Of a stretch of 64,000 nt of DNA, positions 8,151 to 18,420 are shown one piece after another. Source of the DNA: Opitutales bacterium (GTDB lineage: Bacteria > Verrucomicrobiota > Verrucomicrobiia > Opitutales > Intestinicryptomonadaceae). The translations under genes and the position numbers were made by a program. Below the pieces are notes generated by a model. That model saw nothing but the letters and a program-made list of their open reading frames with translations. It ran no database searches and was not told the DNA's origin. The stretch covers positions 286,909 to 350,908 of the forward strand of contig SUVP01000002.1 in the NCBI GenBank assembly GCA_015061945.1, given 5' to 3'. Each line of letters begins with the position of its first letter. Positions within the stretch are counted from its first letter, which is position 1.

Positions 8151-9887
8151 ATGAAAATGAAATCTGTTTTATTCTTATCAACATTATCCTTATTTGCCTC
8201 GGCAACTTTGGCAACTGTAGTTGACCCAAAAACTACAGCTGGAACAGGCAAACTACAAGGTACAGATGCAAACGATATTCTCTATTTGAATACCCCAACA
8301 GCGTCAACACCACAATTGCCCTATGTTAATAGATTTGAAGGGATTAACGCAACTGTAAAAGCTATCAAGGCAAATGAAGGTCAAGACCAAGGAATCTTGT
8401 TTGTTTTAAGCCCAGGAGCTGGCACAACAATAGATATCAACACAGCGTCAGACACTGCTGTTGATGTTGATGCATTGATTCTCGCAAATAATCAGTTGCA
8501 AATTTCATATACAGACCTCAATTTTAAAAACTCTGCAACTGGCTCAAACGCATGGGGCGTTGTAAATGTCCGATTAATCAATTTGGCGACAGGTGCAGTA
8601 GGCGATGTAGTTCAAAAACAGCTGATGAATTTTGAAAAAGGGAACTTCAAAGTTAGCGCGATAGACACTTATCTCGGATCTTCTTATACGAGCAGTGTTA
8701 ACGTTGCGAGTTTTTCAACATACAACATTTCAAAAGATGCGAATGTAGTACACAGTGGTAATATCCATGTACAAAAAGCTGGTATTTTGAATATTGATGG
8801 TCAATTCAAAACAATAAAACCAACTGAAGAAACAACAAACATCATATTTAACAATCAGTCAGAAGCATCGGTAGTTGGTACAACAGGTAAATTTACATTA
8901 GGTGCAAGCACAACATTTACAATCAACGACAAAGCTACCCTCACAAATAAGGGTGAAATGATTGTTGAATCGGAATCGAAAGCAATCTACAACTCAGGGT
9001 CGACATATAACGTTGAAGGAACAACAACATATAACCTTGGTTCATTGGTTTACCATAAGAGCGGTAGCACCACAAACATCACAGGTACTCTGAATAGTTA
9101 TGTTTTGAACTCTACAAGCGATGGTTTCTTGGCAGGAGCTACAATCAATATTGGAACTGAAAAGAACAAAGTTGGTGAATTGAATTTTGCTCAAACATCT
9201 GGGACAGCAAAAAGAATTACAGTAGCAAGCAATATCAATAACTACGGCAGTATTGTTATGAGTAATGACGACGCTATCCAATTCACAGGTAATGTTGTTA
9301 ACCACGGCACAATGAATCTCAAAGGTGGCGTATATGTCAAAAATGGTCATTTGACACTTAGTGAAGACGCTACAACAATTTTCACTTCATACCAAAATCT
9401 GCAAACAAGACTTGTGTTGGTGGATAACAATGCAACAATAACACTCAAAAGTGGAATTGTAGACGATAAGGGTCGTGAAGCAAACATTGCAACAGTTGGC
9501 ACAGCAAATGCAAACCTCTACATGAACATTTATGCCGATGTAAAGTTTGGTTTCTTAAATCAAGGCACAAACGATGCTGTATTAAATATCAACCTCTATG
9601 AAAATGGTATTTTGAGATTCATGGATGGCGACGCATTGAGAAGTATCCACGCAGACATCAATATTTTCAACTTTGATGAAAATAGAATTTATGTGGGCGA
9701 TTCTTCAACTGCAGAAGAATTGCAATTCATAAAATTATATGCTGGCGAAGACAAAAATACATTCCTCGGTACAGCAATGGTCAATAACGGATGGTTGACA
9801 TTAGCTGCAGTTCCAGAACCAGCAGAATGGGCAATGATTTTCGGAGCGTTGGCACTTGCACTCGCAATCTATCGCAGAAGAAAATAA
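8151..9887 (+). CDS. PEP-CTERM surface protein 2
   Basis: Encodes 578 residues from the ATG at 8151; an upstream TTG at 8142 is possible but less likely. Signal peptide about 1-22 ending in SATLA. The passenger is a low-complexity Thr/Asn/Gly/Val protein with repeated strands such as TLTNKGEM, NINNYGSI and NHGTMNLKGG, typical of a beta-solenoid adhesin-like fold. The C-terminal PEP motif, hydrophobic helix and RRRK end form the exosortase sorting signal. The 81-bp tail at 9807-9887 differs from that of gene 1 by one base apart from the stop codon. A possible promoter, TTGACA at 8115-8120 with TATATT at 8134-8139, has an unusually short spacer. A dedicated terminator follows. Confidence 0.85.
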   Translation: MKMKSVLFLSTLSLFASATLATVVDPKTTAGTGKLQGTDANDILYLNTPTASTPQLPYVNRFEGINATVKAIKANEGQDQGILFVLSPGAGTTIDINTASDTAVDVDALILANNQLQISYTDLNFKNSATGSNAWGVVNVRLINLATGAVGDVVQKQLMNFEKGNFKVSAIDTYLGSSYTSSVNVASFSTYNISKDANVVHSGNIHVQKAGILNIDGQFKTIKPTEETTNIIFNNQSEASVVGTTGKFTLGASTTFTINDKATLTNKGEMIVESESKAIYNSGSTYNVEGTTTYNLGSLVYHKSGSTTNITGTLNSYVLNSTSDGFLAGATINIGTEKNKVGELNFAQTSGTAKRITVASNINNYGSIVMSNDDAIQFTGNVVNHGTMNLKGGVYVKNGHLTLSEDATTIFTSYQNLQTRLVLVDNNATITLKSGIVDDKGREANIATVGTANANLYMNIYADVKFGFLNQGTNDAVLNINLYENGILRFMDGDALRSIHADINIFNFDENRIYVGDSSTAEELQFIKLYAGEDKNTFLGTAMVNNGWLTLAAVPEPAEWAMIFGALALALAIYRRRK

Positions 9888-9910
9888 GCAGGCTTTTCAT
9901 ACGATACAAA

Positions 9911-9943
9911 AAATGCGTTCCAATTCGGAACGCATTTTTTTTG
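9911..9943 (+). terminator. Rho-independent terminator of PEP-CTERM gene 2
   Basis: Perfect 11-bp stem AAATGCGTTCC/GGAACGCATTT with an AATTC loop, then a T run. It closely resembles the terminator after PEP-CTERM gene 3 in sequence and position. Confidence 0.85.
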
Positions 9944-10114
9944 CGTAAATAGAAAATAACCTTGCATCTATAAGTTTTACAATTTGAACTATATTTGCAA
10001 AAAATATAACTATTTTGACTTTTTCCAAAAATCCCAAAATAAACGCAAAAAAACACTTGAAATATCCCCATACTTTCTTATTTCTATATGTCATTAATTA
10101 GAATACGTATCGAA

Positions 10115-11509
10115 ATGAAAACAAAAACAATATCAACACTGATATCTGCACTTGTAGCATCGTCTGCATTTGCTGTAACTTACGACCCTGCAAACAGCCC
10201 TACTCCATTGGGTAAAGATGGCACTTATGTCCAGTTATCTGCTCCAGAAGGAACAACTGAAGCTATCTTTGATGGACAAGGTCAAAGCGATCTTTACTAT
10301 GTTATTCTCAGCGCCTCAAACCCGGAACAAGACGCTAATTTTACAATAATTAACGGCTTCTCGGCGAAAAGAACTGCTACTGGCGAAATTTTGACATTTA
10401 AGCAACAATCAGCTTCAAAAGGTATAGATGCTACATTAACACTTAAAGATGGAACATATAATTTTGCAACATCTGATGCATCGGAGCTTATCATTACATC
10501 AGCAGGTTTTGCAGACGGAGTTAATAGTAGCAGAGCCATTGTGTTCGATTCAAGCACAACAACAAACCTTTTCACATCATCGGCAAAGTTTCAAGGTGTT
10601 AAAAGTGCTAAAGTAGTATCAAAAGGTACAATTAACGTTTACAATACCACTTACACAACATCTGTACCAAGTGATGTTGCATATGGACAACTCCATACAT
10701 ACGGCACATTCGTACAAGAAAGTGGAACAATAAATGCCAACGATATGCTTGTAAAATCAGTAAATTGCAATATCAATGGCACATTAAACCTCAAGCAAAA
10801 GTCGGGAACAAAACACTACCCAGTTGTAATAAGCAACCAAAGAGGTTTAACATTTGGTAAAGATGCTAAACTCACAACAACAGCAAACAGCAGAATCCAA
10901 TTAAACAAAGATAGCACTTTGACAATCCAATCTGGCGAAAAGTCAATTGCTGTAGATTTGATTATGTTCAATGGCGACAATGGAACTTTAAACCTTTCAG
11001 GAAAAAATTCTGTTGTTCACACAAACGGAAAGTTTGACACAGTTTTGCTGACATACGCTGGTAAAAACGTTGCAAAAATCAATGTTGACGACACTAATAC
11101 ATTTGGCAAAACATTTGTAGCGGTCTCGCCAACATTCGCAACAGATAACACATCTATCAGAATTGAAATTGATTTCAACTTCACATCAGATGACCAATAT
11201 TTGAACTTGGGCGAGATTTATACAGGCGATAACACACCTGGTGTTGACCCAGTTTTCTATGTAAAGGACTTCAAAAACGGATATTTGAGAGCAAGCTCTA
11301 TCAGAACATCTGGCACAGGTTATGTTGGCGATACAAAGCTCTACATCTTCAACGAAGCAAGCCAACAATATGAATTTACAGAATCTCAATGGATTGGCAA
11401 TGCAACAGACGGATTTATCCTCACAGTTGCAGTTCCAGAACCAGCAGAATGGGCAATGATTTTCGGTGCGTTGGCACTTGCACTCGCAATCTATCGCAGA
11501 AGAAAATAA
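10115..11509 (+). CDS. PEP-CTERM surface protein 3
   Basis: Encodes 464 residues from the ATG at 10115, which opens a clean signal peptide (MKTKTISTLISALVASSAFA); the ATG at 10088 would add nine charged residues in front of it. The passenger shares its plan with protein 1: a TLKDGTYNF-like strand, a VFDSSTTTNLFTS segment matching FDSTSTTNVFTS, and later LNLK and INVDDTNTFG strands, so proteins 1 and 3 are paralogues along their length. The tail is the PEP, hydrophobic, RRRK sorting signal, with the 81-bp module at 11429-11509. Predicted to be exported and processed by an exosortase encoded elsewhere. Confidence 0.85.
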   Translation: MKTKTISTLISALVASSAFAVTYDPANSPTPLGKDGTYVQLSAPEGTTEAIFDGQGQSDLYYVILSASNPEQDANFTIINGFSAKRTATGEILTFKQQSASKGIDATLTLKDGTYNFATSDASELIITSAGFADGVNSSRAIVFDSSTTTNLFTSSAKFQGVKSAKVVSKGTINVYNTTYTTSVPSDVAYGQLHTYGTFVQESGTINANDMLVKSVNCNINGTLNLKQKSGTKHYPVVISNQRGLTFGKDAKLTTTANSRIQLNKDSTLTIQSGEKSIAVDLIMFNGDNGTLNLSGKNSVVHTNGKFDTVLLTYAGKNVAKINVDDTNTFGKTFVAVSPTFATDNTSIRIEIDFNFTSDDQYLNLGEIYTGDNTPGVDPVFYVKDFKNGYLRASSIRTSGTGYVGDTKLYIFNEASQQYEFTESQWIGNATDGFILTVAVPEPAEWAMIFGALALALAIYRRRK

Positions 11510-11530
11510 CCAAGCTTTTCATACGATACA

Positions 11531-11565
11531 AAAAAAGACGTTCCATTTCGGAACGTCTTTTTTTT
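11531..11565 (+). terminator. Rho-independent terminator of PEP-CTERM gene 3
   Basis: AAAAAAGACGTTCC pairs with GGAACGTCTTTTTT around an ATTTC loop. The preceding CTTTTCATACGATACAAAAA is shared with the region after PEP-CTERM gene 2. Confidence 0.85.
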
Positions 11566-11603
11566 GTGTAAATATATCTCTTATCACATCCACAAACACC
11601 AAG

Positions 11604-12404
11604 CCATTGCAAAGCAATGCGATAAGAAAACAGGTTATGGAAAAACCAAGCGACTGCGAAGCAGTGCGATAAGATAACAGAATAAGCCACGATTATAGTC
11701 GTGGCGTTCTACGTCGAGAGGAACGGAGTTCCGAAGTCCAGACTACGTCTGGTAGTCGTGGCGAACAAGGAAAGGAGGAACGAAGTTCCGAAGTATAAAA
11801 TTTACCCCTTACGGAAACCACCAAAGAGAATACACCTATCTCCAGCGGGTATGAAAAAACCAAGCCATTGCGAAGCAATGCGATAAGAAAACAGAAAAAG
11901 CCACGATTATAGTCGTGGCGCTCAACGTAAAGAGGAACGAAGTTCCGAAGTCCAGACCCCGTCTGGTCCGAAGTCCAGACTACGTCTGGTCGAAGTGCAG
12001 ACTCCGTCTGCCCCTTACGGAAACCACCAAAGAGAATACACCTATCCCCAGCGGTTATGGAAAAACCAAGCCATTGCGAAGCAATGCGACAAGAAAACAG
12101 GATAAGCCACGATTATAGTCGTGGCGTTCTACGTCGAGAGGAACGAAGTTCCGAAGTCCAGACTGCGTCTGGTCCGAAGTGCAGACCTCGTCTTCCCCTT
12201 ACAAGAGAATATACCTATCCCCATCGGTTATGGTAAAACCAAGCCATTGCGAAGCAATGCGATAAAATAACAGGATAAGCCACGATTATAGTCGTGGCGA
12301 ACAAGGTAAGGAGGAACGAAGTTCCGAAGTCCAGACTACGTCTGGTAGTCGTGGCGTACTACGTCGAGAGGAACGAAGTTGCGAAGTCCAGACTACGTCT
12401 GGTG
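11604..12404. repeat. Mosaic hairpin repeat array B
   Basis: About 800 bp without a gene, built from at least five modules in a recurrent order: CATTGC-GAA-GCAATG; GCCACGA-N6-TCGTGGC (11686-11705, 11900-11919, 12106-12125, 12279-12298); GGAAC-GAA-GTTCC; one to three copies of CCAGAC-NNN-GTCTGG; and a non-hairpin spacer containing CCCCTTACGGAAACCACC (near 11805 and 12012, shortened near 12195). Units are 173-214 bp apart and all in one orientation. Variant stems keep pairing, for example ACTGC/GCAGT for ATTGC/GCAAT and GCAGAC/GTCTGC for CCAGAC/GTCTGG. It abuts the 3' end of the DeoR gene. No insertion-sequence ends, transposase or CRISPR spacing is seen. Confidence 0.85.
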
Positions 12405-12405
12405 G

Positions 12406-13158
12406 TTATTCGACGGGGACGCCTGAAGATTTTAGTTTAGCGATAAAGTTTTCGTCAGCGGAGGAGTCTGTAATGACGCGGTCGATCATATCGAAGTCGG
12501 CGAAGAATCGGGATGAGCGGACGCCGAGTTTGGAAGCGTCGCACATAAGGATTTTTTCATTACAATATTGGAGTGCATTTTCTTTAAATTCTGCGTGGAT
12601 TTCGGCGACTTCGCTTGCACCTCTATCGATATCGACGCCATTGCATGAGAAGAATGCTTTATCGACAGAAATTTTGCGTACGGTAGCCCAGGCGGTAGCA
12701 CCGCCATAACTGAGGCTCACTCTATCGAGTTTTCCGCCTGTTACGATAACGTTGATTTTATTTTTTCCCATTAAGGGAACAACGGTATCGTGTGCATTTG
12801 TTACGACTGTAATATCCATATCGGGCAAAATTTCTGCCAAAGCGAGAACAGTTGAGCTTGCGTCGAGGAGGATAGTGTCGCCTTCTTTTATGTATTTGAG
12901 AGCTTTTTTAGCAATCTCTTGTTTTGCGGAGCGATGTTCTTTTAATCGTTTTTGGAGAGGGAGGTCCACTGCTCTTTTTTCGATACGAAGAGCACCGCCA
13001 TGGGTACGGATAAGTTTATTTTCCGAATCCAAAAATTCTAAGTCGCGTCTGATAGTTTCGTCAGTAACGTCGAACTGTTTTGCGAGCTCGATAGTGCGGA
13101 GGCTCGGTTGCGTTTCGAGCATTGAAAGTATAACTCTTTGTCGTTGTCTTGCTAACAT
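12406..13158 (-). CDS. DeoR-family transcriptional regulator
   Basis: Encodes 250 residues from the ATG at 13158; the ORF's 20 extra upstream residues include its own promoter and are rejected. The N-terminal DeoR helix-turn-helix (about 1-57) has the family pattern LARQRQRVIL...VTDETIRRDLEFLD, followed by RTHGGAL. The C-terminal sensor domain (about 70-230) is isomerase-like, with GDTILLDASST and VVTNA. DeoR proteins usually repress sugar or nucleoside catabolic genes in response to a phosphorylated sugar. It is divergent from glutamate dehydrogenase across 297 bp, so control of that gene is possible but unproven. Its 3' end is directly joined to hairpin array B. Confidence 0.85.
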   Translation of the reverse strand: MLARQRQRVILSMLETQPSLRTIELAKQFDVTDETIRRDLEFLDSENKLIRTHGGALRIEKRAVDLPLQKRLKEHRSAKQEIAKKALKYIKEGDTILLDASSTVLALAEILPDMDITVVTNAHDTVVPLMGKNKINVIVTGGKLDRVSLSYGGATAWATVRKISVDKAFFSCNGVDIDRGASEVAEIHAEFKENALQYCNEKILMCDASKLGVRSSRFFADFDMIDRVITDSSADENFIAKLKSSGVPVE

Positions 13159-14799
<1,641 letters not shown>

Positions 14800-14826
14800 T
14801 TAAAAAATCCGATAAAATTCAAAAGG

Positions 14827-14852
14827 ACGCACTCGAATGGGTGCGTTTTTTT
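14827..14852 (+). terminator. Terminator 1 after gdhA
   Basis: ACGCAC/GTGCGT stem (14827-14846) with an 8-nt loop and a T7 tail. Confidence 0.75.
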
Positions 14853-14894
14853 GTCTTCGCAGTTGAGTATATAACGTAATAAATCCCAAAAGAT

Positions 14895-14918
14895 GCACTC
14901 GCAAGGTGCGTTTTTTTT
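14895..14918 (+). terminator. Terminator 2 after gdhA
   Basis: GCAC/GTGC stem with loop TCGCAAG, followed by GTTTTTTTT. A second terminator about 70 bp after the first, with related sequence. Confidence 0.6.
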
Positions 14919-14978
14919 GTAGTATTATTGGGACTATTTTGTTGATTTAATCACCTACTGGTTTAATCTATCAACCAC

Positions 14979-15743
14979 ATGAAAAGAAAATTTTTACTTT
15001 TAATTTTAGCAACGTTTACTTTGTTTTCGGCAGTATCATTTGCGAGCCAAAAAATCGTTTGCACTGGGAAATATAAAAATCATTTGCAAGGTATAACGAT
15101 GCTTGACGGAAAAATCTATTGGTCGTACACGACAAAAATTATTTGTACCGATATGCAAGGGAAAATCGTCAATCTTGTCGATGCACCAAACCATCAAGGC
15201 GACCTATGCGTTGCAGACGGAAAAATCTATGTGGCAACAAACCACAAAAAATTTAACAAGTTAAATCAAGCTGAAAATTTCGTATATGTTTACGATTCCA
15301 ATTTGAATTTTATCGAAAAAATTAAAATAGATGAAATGCTTTGTGGACTCGGTGGTATGGAATATTACAACGGAAGTTTTTATCTTGTCGGCGGTGGCGA
15401 CCCGACGGAACCGACTTTCCGAATCGGCAAATATTCAAAGGATTTTAAGCTCGAAAAAATGTATTACATTCCCAACGGAAATTCCAAATTAGGCGTTCAG
15501 ACAATCTGCTTTGGATATGGAAAATTTTGGCTTGGGCTTTATCTTCAACCAAACTGCAAAGACGGACTTTGGGAAATGGATACCAACTTTAATGTCGTTA
15601 AAAAACATCACATAAACGCAAGTGTTGGAATAGTTCCCACAAATAATAACGACAGAGAATTTATCATCGCTCGAAGCTACACTGAAGAAAACAAATATGC
15701 TAAACACACTGCCAGTGCAAAAATTGTGAAAGTTCAAAAATGA
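14979..15743 (+). CDS. Secreted protein of unknown function, tandem paralogue 1
   Basis: Encodes 254 residues. Signal peptide about 1-22 (MKRKFLLLILATFTLFSAVSFA). The mature part has regularly spaced short motifs such as LDGKIYWSY, VADGKIYVA, YNGSFYLVGG and GYGKFWLGL, each resembling a beta-propeller blade core; a six-bladed or NHL-like propeller is my inference. I do not recognise a named family. The downstream gene starts inside its stop codon (ATGA overlap) and encodes a clear paralogue that is a lipoprotein, so the pair is co-translated and probably acts in the same periplasmic process. Confidence 0.6.
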   Translation: MKRKFLLLILATFTLFSAVSFASQKIVCTGKYKNHLQGITMLDGKIYWSYTTKIICTDMQGKIVNLVDAPNHQGDLCVADGKIYVATNHKKFNKLNQAENFVYVYDSNLNFIEKIKIDEMLCGLGGMEYYNGSFYLVGGGDPTEPTFRIGKYSKDFKLEKMYYIPNGNSKLGVQTICFGYGKFWLGLYLQPNCKDGLWEMDTNFNVVKKHHINASVGIVPTNNNDREFIIARSYTEENKYAKHTASAKIVKVQK

Positions 15744-16507
15744 AAATTTTTAAATTTATATATTTATTTTTCTGTGTAATTTGTCTGTCGAGTTGTACAT
15801 CAAGCTTCCCAACAAAAATAGTTTGCCCTGGTACACATCGCCACCATTTACAAGATTTCGCGTTGCACAATGGAAAATTTTATTGGTCGTACGCTAATAA
15901 AATTATTATTACAGATGCCAATGGCACGCTCGAAAATATGGTGGATACGCCATATCATATCGGTGGAATGTGTATTGCAAATGATTATATTTATGTTGGA
16001 CTAAACCTTGCAAAATTTAATGTTCCCAACGAATCTGATGACTACATTTATCAATACGATCTAAATTTGAATCTCGTAAAAATATATAAGATAAATGACC
16101 TTAACTGTGGAGTTGGTGGTATTGCTTATAATGATAATAAGTTTTACGTTTTTGGTGGAGCAAATAAAAAAACAAAACAACTACCAATCGCCCAATATTC
16201 CGAGGATTTTAAGTTAGAAAAAATCATTGAACTACCATTTGAAGAATCGCCAGACGGAATCCAAACAATGAAATTTGCTTATGGGAAAATCTGGCTTACA
16301 ACGTATCCGATATTGACTGCTACACACTCAACTCTCGTACTTGACAACAACTTTAAAATTGTCGAAAAATACAATGCAAGATTTCCTTATGGGATGATCC
16401 CTACAAACCGTAAATATGGCGAATTTATCGTAACCCACAGCAAAAAAGATCCGAACACATTCGCACGATTCACTGCTTGGGCAACAATCGAAAACCTTAC
16501 AAAATAA
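15740..16507 (+). CDS. Lipoprotein of unknown function, tandem paralogue 2
   Basis: Encodes 255 residues. Type II signal peptide with lipobox LSSC (C19). The mature sequence aligns along its length with the preceding gene: KIVC-x-G near the N-terminus, GKFYWSYANKIIITD against GKIYWSYTTKIICTD, CGVGGIAY against CGLGGMEY, YSEDFKLEKI against YSKDFKLEKM, and GMIPTN against GIVPTN. It is therefore a tandem duplicate in which one copy is membrane-anchored and the other soluble. Likely a beta-propeller-type fold; substrate unknown. It ends at a bidirectional terminator shared with recJ. Confidence 0.6.
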   Translation: MKIFKFIYLFFCVICLSSCTSSFPTKIVCPGTHRHHLQDFALHNGKFYWSYANKIIITDANGTLENMVDTPYHIGGMCIANDYIYVGLNLAKFNVPNESDDYIYQYDLNLNLVKIYKINDLNCGVGGIAYNDNKFYVFGGANKKTKQLPIAQYSEDFKLEKIIELPFEESPDGIQTMKFAYGKIWLTTYPILTATHSTLVLDNNFKIVEKYNARFPYGMIPTNRKYGEFIVTHSKKDPNTFARFTAWATIENLTK

Positions 16508-16512
16508 ACAAA

Positions 16513-16542
16513 AAATCGTCCGATATTTCGGACGATTTTTTT
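16513..16542. terminator. Bidirectional terminator, lipoprotein gene and recJ
   Basis: AAATCGTCCG (16513-16522) and CGGACGATTT (16529-16538) with an ATATTT loop, A-rich on the left and T-rich on the right, so it can work on both strands between convergent genes. Confidence 0.85.
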
Positions 16543-18269
16543 TACACTTGCGACTCACGCCAATCGATAAGCGTTGCTTGTGGAGTTTTACGCTTATTCC
16601 AGCGATTCCAACCAAGCTTGACAGCTAAATCTATCGGCTTATTTACAGGCGGGAGCCTATCGCCACCTTTCCACGCAACTGCACTAATCCAACCTGAATC
16701 GCCCAGCGGAATTTGGAATCTATAATTCTGTGCTGCCCCAAAAACTTCAACAGGCTTGTTCAAAACTATATTTTTTAACGCAAAAATCGGCTCACGATTC
16801 CCTTCGCCATACGGGTGCATAAGCTCAAGTTCGTCGAGCAATTCAAGGCACACGTCCGACGCATCGAGCGTAAGATTTATAGAAATACTCGGGGTAAAGT
16901 CTATATCAGTTCCGTATTTTGCGTGGATTGTATCGTTTATACGTTTTCTAAATTCTGGAATAAAGCCGTCTTTAACCGACACGCCGACTGCCATTGGATG
17001 CCCTCCCCAACTGCCGAGAATTTCACCACAATTACCCAAACACTCAACAAGGTCTATTCCCTGCACACTTCTGCCCGAACCTTTTGTGTAGCCTTCGTCA
17101 ACTTCGCCAAAGACAATCACAGGCTTGTGGTATTCACGGCTGAGCTTACCGGCGATAATCCCAACTACCCCTGGGTGCCACGAAGAATCGTAAACAACAA
17201 TGCACGGATAATCGTCGAGATGTTCTGCCTCTACTTGTTTTATAGCGTCTTCGAGAACACCACGTTCTATTTCTTGGCGTTCTTTGTTGATATCGTTAAG
17301 CTCGCAAGCGGCACGATAGCACGTTGTGAAATCATCGCCCAAAAGCATATCCAGTGGGAGCGATGCGTCGGCAAGGCGACCGCTTGCATTGATTCTCGGA
17401 CCGAGTTTGAATGAAATATCAATTGGTGTAATATCTTCGCCCAACGCAATCCCGCTGGCTTGAATCAGGGCTTGAATCCCTGTGCGACGCGTAGATTTCA
17501 GACGCTTAATTCCGTATCTTGCCATAATACGATTTTCGTCGACAAGCGGAACGAGGTCGGCAACGGTACCGAGCGACACAAGGTCGAGATAATCTTTAAG
17601 ATTTATATCCCACGAGCGTGGGTCGTTGCGAAGACGCATCTCTTTTATCAAACCGTGTGCGAGCTTAAAAACTAATCCGACAGTACAAAGTTGTCTCCAC
17701 GGAGTCGCACTAATATTATGCACATGAGGATTTATCAAAATGTGGTCGTCGACAAAAACATCTTTTGCTTGGTGGTGGTCGACAACAATCAAATCTATAC
17801 CACGCTCACGGATATATTTGACAGCTTCAACGGCATTCGTACCGCAGTCGAGTGCTATCATCAAATTAGGTTTGCCGTTTGACAACGCACGCTCGAGTGC
17901 TGCCTCTGAAAGCCCGTACCCCTCCTCCATTCGACGTGGAACAAAATACGACGGCGATATACCAAAATGACGCAATATACAAACCAAGAGAGTTGTACTT
18001 GTAATTCCGTCGACATCATAGTCGCCAAAGACCAAAATGTTTTCGTTTTTTTCTATCGCTTCTATGATTCGCAAAACTGCTGTGCGAAGATTTTTAACTC
18101 TGAAAGGATCGTCCAAATCGGCAAGTTTGGGACGCATATACATTTTTGCTCGGAGCAAATCGCTATAGCCACGTTGAAGAATGAGTGCACCCAAGATTGG
18201 ACTTACGCCCAAATATGCACCCAAGTCTTCGGCTAATTTTTTATCGAACTCTACTTCGCTCCACTTCAT
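16542..18269 (-). CDS. recJ: Single-stranded-DNA-specific 5'-3' exonuclease RecJ
   Basis: RecJ degrades single-stranded DNA 5'-3' in recombination and mismatch or base-excision repair. Encodes 575 residues, the usual length. The DHH phosphoesterase core is intact: FGDYDVDGITS (81-91) and VVDHHQ (162-167), followed by a DHHA1-like region with RINASGRLADA and HPGVVGIIAGKLS, then GRSVQGIDL and a C-terminal OB-like domain. The promoter at 18279-18307 is well placed. It is a single-gene unit between the paired secreted proteins (convergent) and a Gfo/Idh gene whose terminator lies upstream. Confidence 0.95.
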   Translation of the reverse strand: MKWSEVEFDKKLAEDLGAYLGVSPILGALILQRGYSDLLRAKMYMRPKLADLDDPFRVKNLRTAVLRIIEAIEKNENILVFGDYDVDGITSTTLLVCILRHFGISPSYFVPRRMEEGYGLSEAALERALSNGKPNLMIALDCGTNAVEAVKYIRERGIDLIVVDHHQAKDVFVDDHILINPHVHNISATPWRQLCTVGLVFKLAHGLIKEMRLRNDPRSWDINLKDYLDLVSLGTVADLVPLVDENRIMARYGIKRLKSTRRTGIQALIQASGIALGEDITPIDISFKLGPRINASGRLADASLPLDMLLGDDFTTCYRAACELNDINKERQEIERGVLEDAIKQVEAEHLDDYPCIVVYDSSWHPGVVGIIAGKLSREYHKPVIVFGEVDEGYTKGSGRSVQGIDLVECLGNCGEILGSWGGHPMAVGVSVKDGFIPEFRKRINDTIHAKYGTDIDFTPSISINLTLDASDVCLELLDELELMHPYGEGNREPIFALKNIVLNKPVEVFGAAQNYRFQIPLGDSGWISAVAWKGGDRLPPVNKPIDLAVKLGWNRWNKRKTPQATLIDWRESQV

Positions 18270-18278
18270 TATGTTTTA

Positions 18279-18307
18279 AGATAAAACCTATTCCCCAAAA
18301 TTGTCAA
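18279..18307 (-). promoter_or_regulatory. Sigma70-like promoter of recJ
   Basis: On the minus strand, TTGACA (18307-18302), a 17-bp spacer, then TTATCT (18284-18279), about 10 bp before the start codon. The transcript would have a very short leader. Confidence 0.45.
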
Positions 18308-18366
18308 GGCTGATGCTTCGGCTAATTTCTGATAATTGATTTTTTAAAGCGTCCGCAAAGAATACA

Positions 18367-18396
18367 CAAAAACGGATTTCCCAAAAGAGAAATCCG
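18367..18396 (-). terminator. Terminator of the Gfo/Idh gene
   Basis: CGGATTTC/GAAATCCG stem with an 8-nt loop, followed on the minus strand by GTTTTTGTG. Confidence 0.75.
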
Positions 18397-18420
18397 CCTT
18401 GTGTTCATTGACTTTGTTGA

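Noticed and set aside
11693..12118. Several 60-70-codon ORFs on both strands in array B
   Set aside because: Shadows of the repeat modules, with no ribosome site or protein-like pattern.
11604..12404. Possible CRISPR array
   Set aside because: Repeats are several different hairpins with unequal spacing of 173-214 bp, no short fixed repeat with unique spacers, and no cas genes.
7687..12404. Integron attC sites or a transposon
   Set aside because: No integrase or transposase, no attC-like core sites, no target duplication at array ends.
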